Source: Nepenthes gracilis (taxonomy: Eukaryota; Streptophyta; Magnoliopsida; Caryophyllales; Nepenthaceae). Taken from it: a DNA stretch of 64,000 bases. A model generated the notes under the pieces. It did not search any database. It was not told the DNA's origin and saw only the letters and a program-made list of their open reading frames with translations. A program made the translations under genes and the position numbers. Of this stretch, positions 13,365 to 23,399 are shown piece by piece (the stretch's first letter is position 1; the number at the start of each line of letters is the position of its first letter). Where the stretch lies: contig BSYO01000005.1 in the NCBI GenBank assembly GCA_033239525.1, forward strand, positions 3,196,001-3,260,000, in the 5' to 3' direction.

Positions 13365-13580
13365 ATGGAAAAGAACGCTCAATCGGTATTCCTATTTCCG
13401 TTATTATCAGTAATAATGCTTTCTTCTTTAGTATTGTTGTCAGAGGGCTTAAAGAAACCAGTAGGGGCGACTAGAATGGAAGGCATTCCATATATCAAAT
13501 GTCAAGTTTGTAAAAATGTTACTTCCAAATTATACAGTAAATTGTACAATAATAAAGTTAAGATCTCTCCAAAAAGATAA
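13365..13580 (+). pseudogene. secreted saposin-B-like protein, exon 1 only
   Basis: 71 codons. A hydrophobic signal peptide (residues about 8-27) is followed by KKP, then a segment with EGIPYIKCQVCKN (Cys46 and Cys49) and a terminal KISPK. This matches, from memory, the first exon of a conserved plant secretory protein with a saposin-B-type fold and the pattern IPYIKCQVC...ISPKK. In that family the exon should end at a donor right after the AAAAAG here, but the sequence reads ATAAGTTC instead of GTAAGTTC, and the reading frame meets TAA at once. I see none of the expected later exons (the IAENVCNLKK region) up to the Copia element at 16095. An out-of-frame upstream ATG at 13351 opens a short overlapping frame. 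Either a truncated relic or a gene whose downstream part was displaced. Its function is unknown to me. Confidence 0.5.
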
Positions 13581-14089
13581 GTTCTCTGTTCTCCTCTCCT
13601 TTTCATATGATCTCTTAATAAATTTGTGTTCAAATTTTATTTGTTAAATGCAACATAGACGTGCTATGTCTTGGTGTCAGAGTATAGCCTATTTTTGAGC
13701 CTTCACCAAATGGCTTAATTTTTGGGCTGAGGTGATTCCTAAGCATGATATTGGAGTGTCACTAACAAATTGGTGCAGTATCAAGTTCGGGGAACCCCAT
13801 TTTTTTGGAAAAAAATCGACACCTGATTAAAGCTGACATGTGTTTGGATCATATTTAAAGCACATCAGCGTTTGTACTAGTGGGCAGTTGAGAGTATAAA
13901 AGCTATTCTTAAGCTTGTTTGCTCAAATGTACGCCATTTGTGGAGTGGAACCTATATAATTACATTAGGCATCAGTTATTTTGATCAACTTTGAAAAGAT
14001 TATATTTTTAAAGATTTATTGTAAATTTTGACCGATGATTTTGAATATTGTGAAAAATTCAAATGCTAAGTGATATGTTATAAGCACTG

Positions 14090-14950
14090 GGGGGTATTAT
14101 GTATTAGGGTCATTTTTATGATTGGCATATTCTATAATTATATGTAATCTTGCGTCGACGTCGGATTATAATTTGTCGAAGTGTTGCATCAACATATGTC
14201 CGTTGCTGTTCGTTCCGGCTTCCATGGATACCGCGTCTGCCGTGAGCTCTCCATCCGCTCAAGCCCAAAATCCTGAAGCTCCGTGCTCTCCGTGAGCTCT
14301 CTACCCGCTCAACCCCAAAAACCCAAAACCTTGCGTTCGCTGTGAGCTCGTCACGAGCTCGAGCGCCAAATCCCGAAAGGCCCCGCTCGCTGCTCGCCGC
14401 CTTCTCGCTCGAGCGCCGCGGCAATAGGGCAAATTTTTTAAACTGTTTTTCGAGCCCTCTATATATATGTGCCTTATTTTTTTTACCCTAACTTTTGATT
14501 GAGTATTTTGGCATGCCTCTCATTGAAAAATATTTAGCTTTTGCTTCTCCAATCCTCCTACAATTGAGAAAATCAATCATTTATCATTGAGTTTTATGTT
14601 CTAACAAGTTTTATCAACACCTTCTCTTTCCCGATCCCATATTGCTAATCTTCTACCTTCGTTGGTGACGTCGGTACATTGAAAGAAACCCGATCGTATT
14701 CGGCAATTCAAGTGGCACAAGAGGGAAGATTGACTTGAAAACCGGAAGGTATCTGATTCCGTTGCCGCGGACAAATCCAAGGAGTTCGTTAGTAGGAATT
14801 ACAAGACGGGAGTAAGTCGGTTAGGTTAGCGCATCGTTCCCACTCGATCTATAAGTTGATTTTCATAGTGCATTTCTTCCCTGACCGTTAAAACCCGGAG
14901 AGTTTTTCTTAATTACCGTGGGTATCGAGTTTTTCCTTTGTTACCAAAAA
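14090..14950 (+). mobile_element. LTR-like remnant with GC-rich repeats
   Basis: An LTR-like stretch: a GC-rich block (14205-14425), a TATA box (CTATATATATG near 14459), then AT-rich downstream sequence. The GC-rich block holds three imperfect copies of a unit with GTGAGCTC followed by CGCTCAA and CCCAAAA or a variant of these. An Arg-rich minus-strand open frame here (14116-14424) is an effect of base composition. No termini or target duplication could be fixed, so the class is uncertain. 13581-14089 and 14951-16094 hold nothing recognisable apart from a short GA run near 15510. Confidence 0.35.
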
Positions 14951-16094
14951 TCGTGTCTTTTTATTATTACTTATCATGATATATATTGTGCATGCTTGTT
15001 ATTATTGTTAGTGTTCATAAATAAATATTAATTACGTGTATTGAATATTTAATTTTTTACTACTTTCGCTATTATTGCACGGGGTTGAAACATTGTTGTA
15101 TAATTTGGGACAAAAAGTCTTTTTTTCATTCTGTATTTAATATGTTATGGAATCTAAGCGTGAATGCACAATTTCAACAAGTCAATCTTATGGTTGAAAT
15201 CTGTGCCAGTTATATAAAGAGTGCTTATAACAATTATAAAAATTACATGTGATGCCGATAATTAAACTAATTATTTAATTTTATGTAGTGTGCAATAGAT
15301 TTTTAATTTTCATTTTGTCATCCCTGTTTCTATGGTGTAGCTACCTGGTTTTCTTTTATCATCAGATTCTTGTATGAAGTTTGTGCTTGAGTAAATCTCA
15401 TTTATTTAGAGAAACGAGGAGTAAATCAACAAAATCCAAAGCAGTCACGATTGAACAAAACAATCCCTTTGAGGCAGCATACATGGAGTGAAGGGCTCCG
15501 CTTATGATTTAAGAGAGAGAGGGAGAGAGAGGTGACTCTCACTCCCACCCATCAAAAGCTTCATGCAGCCCTCCCTAGGGTGGCATATGTCCAAACCCAA
15601 ATAACGTTCATATCTACAAAGATTTAAAAACATCAACCAGCCTTAAGTTGTGAATAGCCTTGCCAAAAAACAGATTTGCCAAAGATTTAAAAACAGATTT
15701 TCGAGTAGTCTTGTCAAAGAAGTATTAGTTCATACAACAATGATTTCCTCCTCTCTGTCTGTCCCGGGTTCAAAATCTTGTGGAGAAGGTAAAACATCAT
15801 CTTTTGGCTTCAGATTCTTGTGAAATCGAGATATCTATAAATAATTTACATATATAAAATGAAGGTTGTTGGATGCCATGATATCAAACTTCCTAATTCC
15901 ATCTCAGCTTAAAAGCAGCTAGTATAGAAATCCAGGTGAAAAAATTGGTGTTTGACATTTGAGAGCAAACCGGCCTCAGTTGTGTCGTTGAATCCATTTA
16001 CTTTTGGGCACAGGATCAGACTCCAGGAGAACCATTCATCCCAAGGCCAGCTAAAGATGTGGAAATGGAAAAATACTGAAATCAATGGGGGTAC

Positions 16095-16477
16095 TGTAAG
16101 ATATTTATGTGGCTAAAATCCTTGGAATTTAAAATCGATTTTAATCCTAGATTTTCTTTCACATTTTCCATCGTTTAGATTTCTCATGTCATCATATGCA
16201 CGGCGTTTGGAACTCAAACCGCCAAAATTGATGAATTAACTTAATGGGAGAGTTATCACTACTTAATGGACCACAATCGCTTCAAAGAATTAACCGAGAA
16301 AAACGCCAAATGGTTACGAAATTGATCGAGGAAGACGAAATGAACAGTTTGCTCTGCCACTCGAAACCGGCTGAGATCCGGCTTGATGAAGTCGTTTGCC
16401 TCTGGCTCGGCTTGGCTCGATCGGCTCGTGGGCCAGGCTCAGTTAATTGGGCCTAAATCTTGGGCCTGAAGCTTACA
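16095..16477 (-). repeat. 3' LTR of the Copia element (chimeric)
   Basis: 383 bp against 491 bp for the 5' LTR. The right two thirds (16203-16477) match the other LTR closely. The left part (16116-16201) alternates LTR blocks with blocks identical to DNA right of the element (22441-22511). Confidence 0.85.
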
Positions 16478-17010
16478 TTCTCCCACTTTGTCCATATTTA
16501 ACTTGATGTGATAATTAAGATCATCAATTTTTCAAACTTTAAGAAATAAATATATGAATCATGGCGATAAGTCCTCTAATAATGAGTAATATTTTCCATA
16601 TATTACAATATATTAATTTCTCAAGTCATCCGGTAACTTTACTTTATGAATAAACCCTATGTTTATTCTTTGTCCAACTTAATGATATTCTCAAATTAAT
16701 TAATGTGCACACAATTTTGAGAAATATCACAACAATAAAATAGGAATTTTCAATATCATTGTCCATACAATGAAAATTACAAAATAGAACTCAATCCAAT
16801 TTCAGATACAAGATCCTTGAACCTTAATGGTGGCATGCCTTTAGTCAAGGGATCAGCGATCATTAATTGATCTTTGATATGCTCAATAGCAATTTCCTTT
16901 CCTTTAATGCGTTCTTTATGGCTAAAAATTGAATGTCGATGTGTTTTCGATCGCTACTTTTGTTATTTTTAGCCGTAAAAAACAAATTGTTGAATTATCG
17001 CAAAATATCT

Positions 17011-20000
17011 TTAATGGCCTCGAAATGGAATCAACCACTCTAAGCCTAGACATGAAATTCTCATCCATACATGCTTTGTAGCCTCGAAACAAGCAACGAA
17101 CTCGCCTCCATAGTGAAAGTAGCAATCAAAGTTTGCTTTACACTCCGCGCTGAGATACGGCACCACCGTGAACAAAAATATGTAACCGGATGTTGATTTA
17201 CGAGAATCAACACACCCAACGAAGTCTGAATCGAGTACCCCAAAACTTCCAGTTGTCGGTCCGTCTATATGTAAGCATGAAATCTTTGGTACCTTCAAGA
17301 TACCTCATGACTTTCTTTGACTTTTCGGTGTTCGATCCCTGGATTACTCAAATCTTTCCAACATTCCAATCGCAAATGCTATGTCGGGTCTTGTACATAC
17401 ACGAAAAGATACATCAAACTTCCAACAACTAAGATACGGAATGTTCTTGATCATTTCCCGTTCCAAACCGTTTTTCGGGCATTGGCTCAAATTAAGCTTA
17501 TCACCCTTCACAATGGGTGCTACACTCGATGAACAATCTTTCATCCAAAATCTCTCTAAAACCTTATTGATATAGGTCTCTTCGAGACAAACCGAGAACA
17601 CAACGCTGTGATGCTGCCTCGATGTATCTTTATGCCAATGACATAAGACGCATCACCCATATCCTTCATTTCAAAATTTTTAGAGAGAAATTGTTTCACC
17701 TCATACAACAACCCTTTATCATTGGATGCAAGTAAAATATCATCCACATATAAGACAAGGAAACAAGTCTTACTCCCACTGACTTTCTGGTATATACATT
17801 GATCCAAAATATTTTCTTCAAAACCGAATGAAAAGATAATTTCATCAAATTTCAAATACCATTGACGAGATGCTTGTTTCAATCCATATATGGACTTCTT
17901 TTAATTTGCATACCAATTGCTCACCATCACTAGAGGAGAATCCTTTTCGGTTGTTTCATGTAAACCTCTTCCTCTAGATCACCATTCAAAAATGTCTGTT
18001 TTCACATCCATTTGTTGCAATTCCATATCAAAATGAGCAACCAATGTCAAAATTATACGAAGAGAGTCTTTTTTTTAGATACGGGAGAAAAAGTCTCCTT
18101 GTAATCAATTCCTTCTTTACGAGTGTAACCTTTAAAACGAGTCTTGCCTTATATCTTTCAATATTGCCTAATGAGTCTTTCTTTGTTTTAAAGATCCATT
18201 TACACCTATGGCTTTCGCCCCTTTAAGCAATTCAACAAGATCCCGGACCTATTGCTACTCATGGAACTCATCTCTTCTTTCATAGTATTGTGCCATAATT
18301 GTGATTCATTACAACTCATGGCTTGTGAAAACGTTTTCAGATCATTTTCAGCTCACACATCAGAATCGAGACTCTTTCGGATATACAACATAATCACTAG
18401 GGATTCTTGACTTTCTCATTCTAGAAGACCTTCTTAATGTTGTATCATCATCCTCAGCAGGAGCATGTTGTACAATCATGTTTGAGATAAATCCACGAAT
18501 TTCATAGTCAATTGGAATAGGATCAACATTTTGTGGAATGACATTGATTGGTTGTACAACACCGATTGATCTTGAGGGTGTTGTGTACATCAATCAACCT
18601 ATCATATGAAGTGGAGGTTGTGAATCCAAATGATCGGTTCTTAATCGTTTCCTCCCACTCATTAAGTCATTTTCAAGAAATTTTGCATTTCTTGATTCCA
18701 CAATCCTAGTGGTATGAGATGGACAAAGTAAAATACGTATCCCTTAGACCGTCAAAGATATCCGATAAAATGCCCACTTATGGTCCTTGGGTCCAATTTC
18801 TTTTCATGTGGATTATAAACTCTTACTTGGATGGGCATCCCCATACGCGTACATGTTGTAAACTCGGTTTCCAACCTTTCCATAACTCAAAAGGAGTTTT
18901 TAGAACAGCTTTTGTTGGGACCCGGTTTAATATGTACACCACCGTTTTAAGAGTTTCACTCCACAAAGCTTTTGGAAGTTCGGAGTTACTAAGCATACTC
19001 CTCACCATGTCCAATAATGTTCGGTTTCTTCTTTCTGCTACACCATTTTGGTCCGGAGAACCAGGCATAGTATATTGGACAACAATCCCATTTTCTTGAA
19101 GAAACTTTACAAATGGACCAGGCATTTGTCCATCTTCAGTATATCTACCATAATACTCTCCACCTCTATCTGATCTCACAATTTTGATATTTTTTCCAGT
19201 TTATTTCTCTACTTCTGTTTTAAACAATTTAAAAGCATCCAATGCTTCATATTTATTATGAAGCAAGTAAAGATACATATATCGTGAGAAATCATCAATA
19301 AAGGTGATGAAATATTTTGGACCATATGAGTCTATATCGGGACTACAAATGTCAAGATGTATGTATGATCTCTAATATGTCCAGAACTCCTCTTGGCATT
19401 TTTCTTAGTCTTGTTGATGCTTTCCTTTAATGCGGTCCACACAAGTCTCAAAGTCGGTAAAATCCAGAGTACTAAGTACTCCATCATTTACCAATCTTTT
19501 GATTCTATCAATGGAGATATGTCCCAATCTCCTATGCCACAACATCGAGGAACATTCATTCATAACACATCTTTTAATTCCGTTATTAACATGCACAGTA
19601 TTGAAATTGGTATTGTTTTGTAAATTTAAACAATAAAGACCATCAGACAATGTACCATTCCCAACAATATCAGACTTACAAAATAAACTGAATAATGAGT
19701 CTGAAAATGTAAAGAAATATCAAAATGGTACAAGTCTAGAAACAGAAATCAAATTTCTAGAGAAATTTGGAATATAAAAGGTCTTTTCAAGAGACAAAAT
19801 AAAACCACTACTCAAAATTAAATTGCATGTCCCAATGGCCTCCACATGTGAACGTATCTTGTTTCCGGAGAAGATGCATTGTTCACTGCCCACTGGTTTC
19901 CTTAGGTTTTGCAAGCCCTGTAAGGAATTAGAAATATGGATTGTAGAACCAGAGTCAATCCACCATGTGTTATGTGCAACATTAACCATATTAGATTCAT

Positions 20001-20735
20001 AACATACAAAAGAGAATGGATTACCTTTCTTTTCAAGCCAATTTTGATACTTGAAACAGTCATTCTTTACGTGTCCCTTCTTTTTACAGAAGAAGCACTT
20101 GGACTCCTTCTTGATATCAGATTGGGGAGGTACTTTACCTTTTCCCTTTGACAGCTTGCGTCTTGAACCTTCCTTCGCATGAAGACGCTCTCACTTTGCT
20201 CCATCACGAGCCTTCCTTCCTCTTGCACACACATGGTCATGAGTTCATTGATTGACCATTTATCCTATGTGTGTTATAAGAGATTTTGAAAGGCTCATAT
20301 ATTGCGGTGGAAGTTAATTTAAAATGTAATGCACATGAAAAGGTTGGACATTTTCACCTCTAGATTTTCGGTTGAGCTACAATATCCCTCATTTGCATTA
20401 TGTGCTCACGCACACCCTTAAGATGGTGAGCCTAATAGATGAAAACTTCATTATTAGGGTGCTTGCAAGTGCCTTATCTGAAGTCACAAATTGTTCATCT
20501 ATGGCCTTTAGTAAATCCCGCACTTTTGTATGCTAGTCGACAGAACCACGAATACCAGCAGAAATTTTTGTCTTTATGAACATTAAACTGAGGCGATTAG
20601 ATCGCTCACAGCGTTCATAAAGAGTTACCTCATTCGGAGTGCTGGTAAGGGTAAGAGCCGGTGGTTCGTCTTTCCGGATAGCATAATCGATATCGAGCCA
20701 CCCTAAGTGAAGGAGAATTCTCTCCCTCCACACTT
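17011..20735 (-). pseudogene. Copia gag-pol, multiple frameshifts
   Basis: Domains in transcription order. Gag N-part near 20733-20533 (WRERILLHLGWLDIDYAI and LSLMFIKTKISAGIRGS). CCHC knuckle at about 20097-20056 (CFFCKKKGHVKNDC). Protease at about 19973-19938 (WWIDSGST, with DSG where DTG is usual). GAG-pre-integrase zinc region 19650-19405 (LWHRRLGH, but the second Cys of CxxC is replaced by Arg). Integrase core 19179-18823 (MRSDRGGEY and [12 protein letters not shown]). Reverse transcriptase 17882-17556 (LYVDDILLAS). RNase H 17298-17011 (STSGYIF). Breaks between these blocks mean no functional polyprotein. Some breaks may be sequence errors, given the chimeric LTR. Confidence 0.9.
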
Positions 20736-21248
20736 TATAGTTGTCACATTTTAGTTCGGGAATTTCACATCTAATATCGGAAAGATTTCAGATTGAATAC
20801 TGCATAAAAATAAATACATACTGTAACATCTAAAATGAGGCTAACAAATTACTTAAATTATGTTTTACCAATGTAAAACATACATCATTAATCAATAGAC
20901 AAAAAATTTTGTGGGCTAAATTTTAATTCAGGTAGATTCATGTCTAATTTTATGATAAAACTATCAAATTATATTCCTTTCTTAATCACTTGTGGGGCAA
21001 ATTAAGAAAATAATAATTTGACATTTTATGACGATTAATTAATTTAATATAATAAAATTTTCTGTAGGATAAATTTTATTATATCAAAATAATTACCACA
21101 ATTTATGTCTTTATACCACACGTGATAATAAAAAAATAGTAATTTTATTAATTAAAGTCTTTGTGGCTAATCCTCAATTAATTAAATTATTTTAATCACA
21201 AGACATTACATATATATAATTATATTCTGGATATTATATTTTATACTT

Positions 21249-21328
21249 TATATATAATAATATAATTATATATATATATATATATATATATAAATACATA
21301 CGTATATATAATATATATATATATATTT
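21249..21328. repeat. (TA)n-rich tract in the Copia leader
   Basis: Long TA dinucleotide runs, able to form hairpins, between gag and the 5' LTR. The leader also contains a GC-rich stretch at 21360-21720. Confidence 0.85.
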
Positions 21329-21941
21329 CAGAATCGTATATAAGCAATTGAATTACCAAAATAAGCGCAAGGCGCTCTCAGCAAGCGCAGCGCAAAAGCC
21401 GCTCCTTCTCCTCCGCGTCCCGGTTCAAACCCTCTGGACGATTTTAATTCTCAATTGTTATGGATGGGCCAAGACGGGCGCGAATCTAAACGGTTTGGGG
21501 CGAATCTAAACGCGGCCCATAACCGTTATATTTATTATTATTATTTTTTAAATCAGAAGAAACGACGCCATTTTAATAACCGAGTGCTCCAACGAAACGA
21601 TGTATTAGTTTCAGAAGACAAAATGGTTTAAAAACGGCGACGCGTTTACCGCCAAGGTAAAACGCCCGTTCAAGTCGTCGCTACCTTCACGGCCGGTTTC
21701 GCCGAACCCGACAACGAACGACTCGACCGCGAATTCATCCGATTCAAACAACACCATACGAACACCATAAATGATGAAAAATATACGGAAATTTTGGAAA
21801 TTTAATTTCCCATCGATTTTCAAAGGTCTTTCGTTTGAACCGAATCTTCAAAAAACGAAGACTTTAAGTTTTTCGATTTCGGAAAAAATCGGAAAAACAC
21901 GAGAACATCAAAGCGAGTTGAAGCCTTTCTTCCATACCAAA

Positions 21942-22432
21942 TGTAAGATATTTATGTGGCTAAAACAACCACAATTGCGGAATTTAAAATCGATTAAGTA
22001 TACCTCCGGCCATTTGGTGCCTGCTTTCCAACTTGCGATTGGACGGGCTCCGTGTTTCGGACACTCTTCACTCGTTTAGATGGTGTATTGCTTGAGTTGG
22101 GTGCCGGGACAAAGTTGGAATCTTTCAATTTATAGGCGAAACCATCACCCGCCTCAACCGAGCGTTTGGAACTCAAACCGGCCAAAATTGATGAATTAAC
22201 TTAATGGGAGAGTTATCACTACTTAATGGACACACACATTCAAAGAATTAATCGAAAAAATGCCAAATGGTTACGAAATTGATCGAGGAAAGGAAACGAG
22301 CAGTTTGCTCCGCCCACTCGAAACCGCCGAGATCCGCTTGATGAAGCCGTTTGCCTCTGGCTCGGGTTGGCTCGATCGGCTCGTGGGCCAGGCTCAGTTA
22401 ATTGGGCCTAAATCTTGGGCCTGAAGCTTACA
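21942..22432 (-). repeat. 5' LTR of the Copia element
   Basis: 491 bp with TGTAAG and CTTACA at its ends. It includes about 180 bp (21996-22161) that has no counterpart in the left LTR. It is followed on its right by AGTAC, the presumed target duplication. Confidence 0.88.
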
Positions 22433-23399
22433 AGTACAACAAATCCTTGGTTGTTTTAATCCTAGATTTTCTTTCACATTTTCCATCGATTTCTCATGTC
22501 ATCATATGCACTATGGTTCATGGAATGCTGGGAGCACTTAGCAAGAAAATGTACTATATGGGAAGAATCGATGATCATGAAGAATTTTGTTGATGGGGGG
22601 GGGGGGCGAAAATGATGAGGAAAAACTTTCCATCAAAATTGGTAGGTAGATTCACTACTACATTGATCTTGAACTTGTATCGATTTACTTATTTACTAAT
22701 GAGAAACAATATTGTCCTCCAAGGAAAGGTTCTGAAAGTGAAGGAGAACAAGAAGGCTGATTGGAAAGGGAGGATCGAAGAGCATATCTTACGTGCAGGG
22801 GAGACACTAAAGAGGAATGCAAATAACATCGTCAATGGGTTAAAACATGGTGGAAAGGGAAGAAAAAAGCTGAGTTTATAGAGGAAAGCATCAAGCAACA
22901 ATCTAAAACTGTAGGGCGCATTCAGTGCAAGAATATCGAGGGTTCATCATAATACAATGATAAGTATATACATATATGGATGGGCAGGGAGACCACCAAC
23001 CACCCTGGCTGCATGGTGGTTGGTGCTCGACTCTCAAGGTTTGCAACAGCAGATGCATATCCTGTCCTGTAACAGGCAGCACATGCATTCTCTACAAACT
23101 GACCTACCAGCTTTCCAGGAATGACGTCTTTCAACTACCCAATAAGGTAGGTCAACTGTACGCCTAGTGTAGCAAACTGTCATACAGCATGTTTATTTTC
23201 AGCCGGTCAATGCCCATTGACCGTCTTCTTCTCATGTCTTGTCAGCGCCCTCGTTGACCGAAATTTCTGGTGCAAAAGATACTTTCACATAGTCTGCGGA
23301 CATTCTGTGCATAAGTCTGCAGATATTAGCCTCACAAAGTCCTCGTGCATTTTTTAAGTCCTCGGACCATCAGAATTTTCACGGAAGTGACCCCAACAA
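22433..23399. other. unassigned stretch between Copia and Gypsy elements
   Basis: No recognisable gene. It holds a run of 13 G (near 22597), an unremarkable plus-strand open frame (22612-22881) with no known motif, and a perfect 9-bp inverted repeat around a 2-base loop at 23204-23223 (CGGTCAATG and CATTGACCG). The words GGTCAA and TTGACC recur nearby, as they do near 63.75 kb. Confidence 0.5.

Larger units (their letters stand above)
16095..22432 (-). mobile_element. Ty1/Copia retrotransposon, complete but decayed
   Basis: A 6.3-kb element read on the minus strand. Both LTRs begin TGTAAG and end CTTACA. The 5' LTR is at 21942-22432 and the 3' LTR at 16095-16477. Flanking pentamers GGTAC (left) and AGTAC (right) look like a target duplication with one change. 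A polypurine tract (AAAGTGGGAGAA) sits just before the 3' LTR. The primer-binding region beside the 5' LTR starts TTTGGTATGG, a weak match to the usual initiator-Met tRNA site. The internal part has gag, CCHC knuckle, protease, integrase, RT and RNase H in Copia order, with many frame breaks. The left LTR contains blocks of flanking DNA (see findings). Confidence 0.92.

Noticed and set aside
13660..13690. TTGGTGTCAGAGTA, resembling a retrotransposon primer-binding site
   Set aside because: No LTR end precedes it in the right place and no gag follows.
14116..14424. 102-residue Arg- and Ser-rich open frame on the minus strand
   Set aside because: It covers a GC-rich imperfect repeat in LTR-like DNA; composition alone keeps it open, and no motif is present.
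15755..15775. GGGTTCAAAATC as a tRNA or SINE B-box
   Set aside because: No A-box at the right distance and no cloverleaf; kept only as a chance match.
21249..21328. Long TA tract as a possible origin or structured RNA
   Set aside because: A simple dinucleotide repeat, common in plant DNA; no further evidence.
22922..23134. 70-residue minus-strand frame with several Cys
   Set aside because: No recognised domain, no splice or codon support, and it lies among transposon debris.
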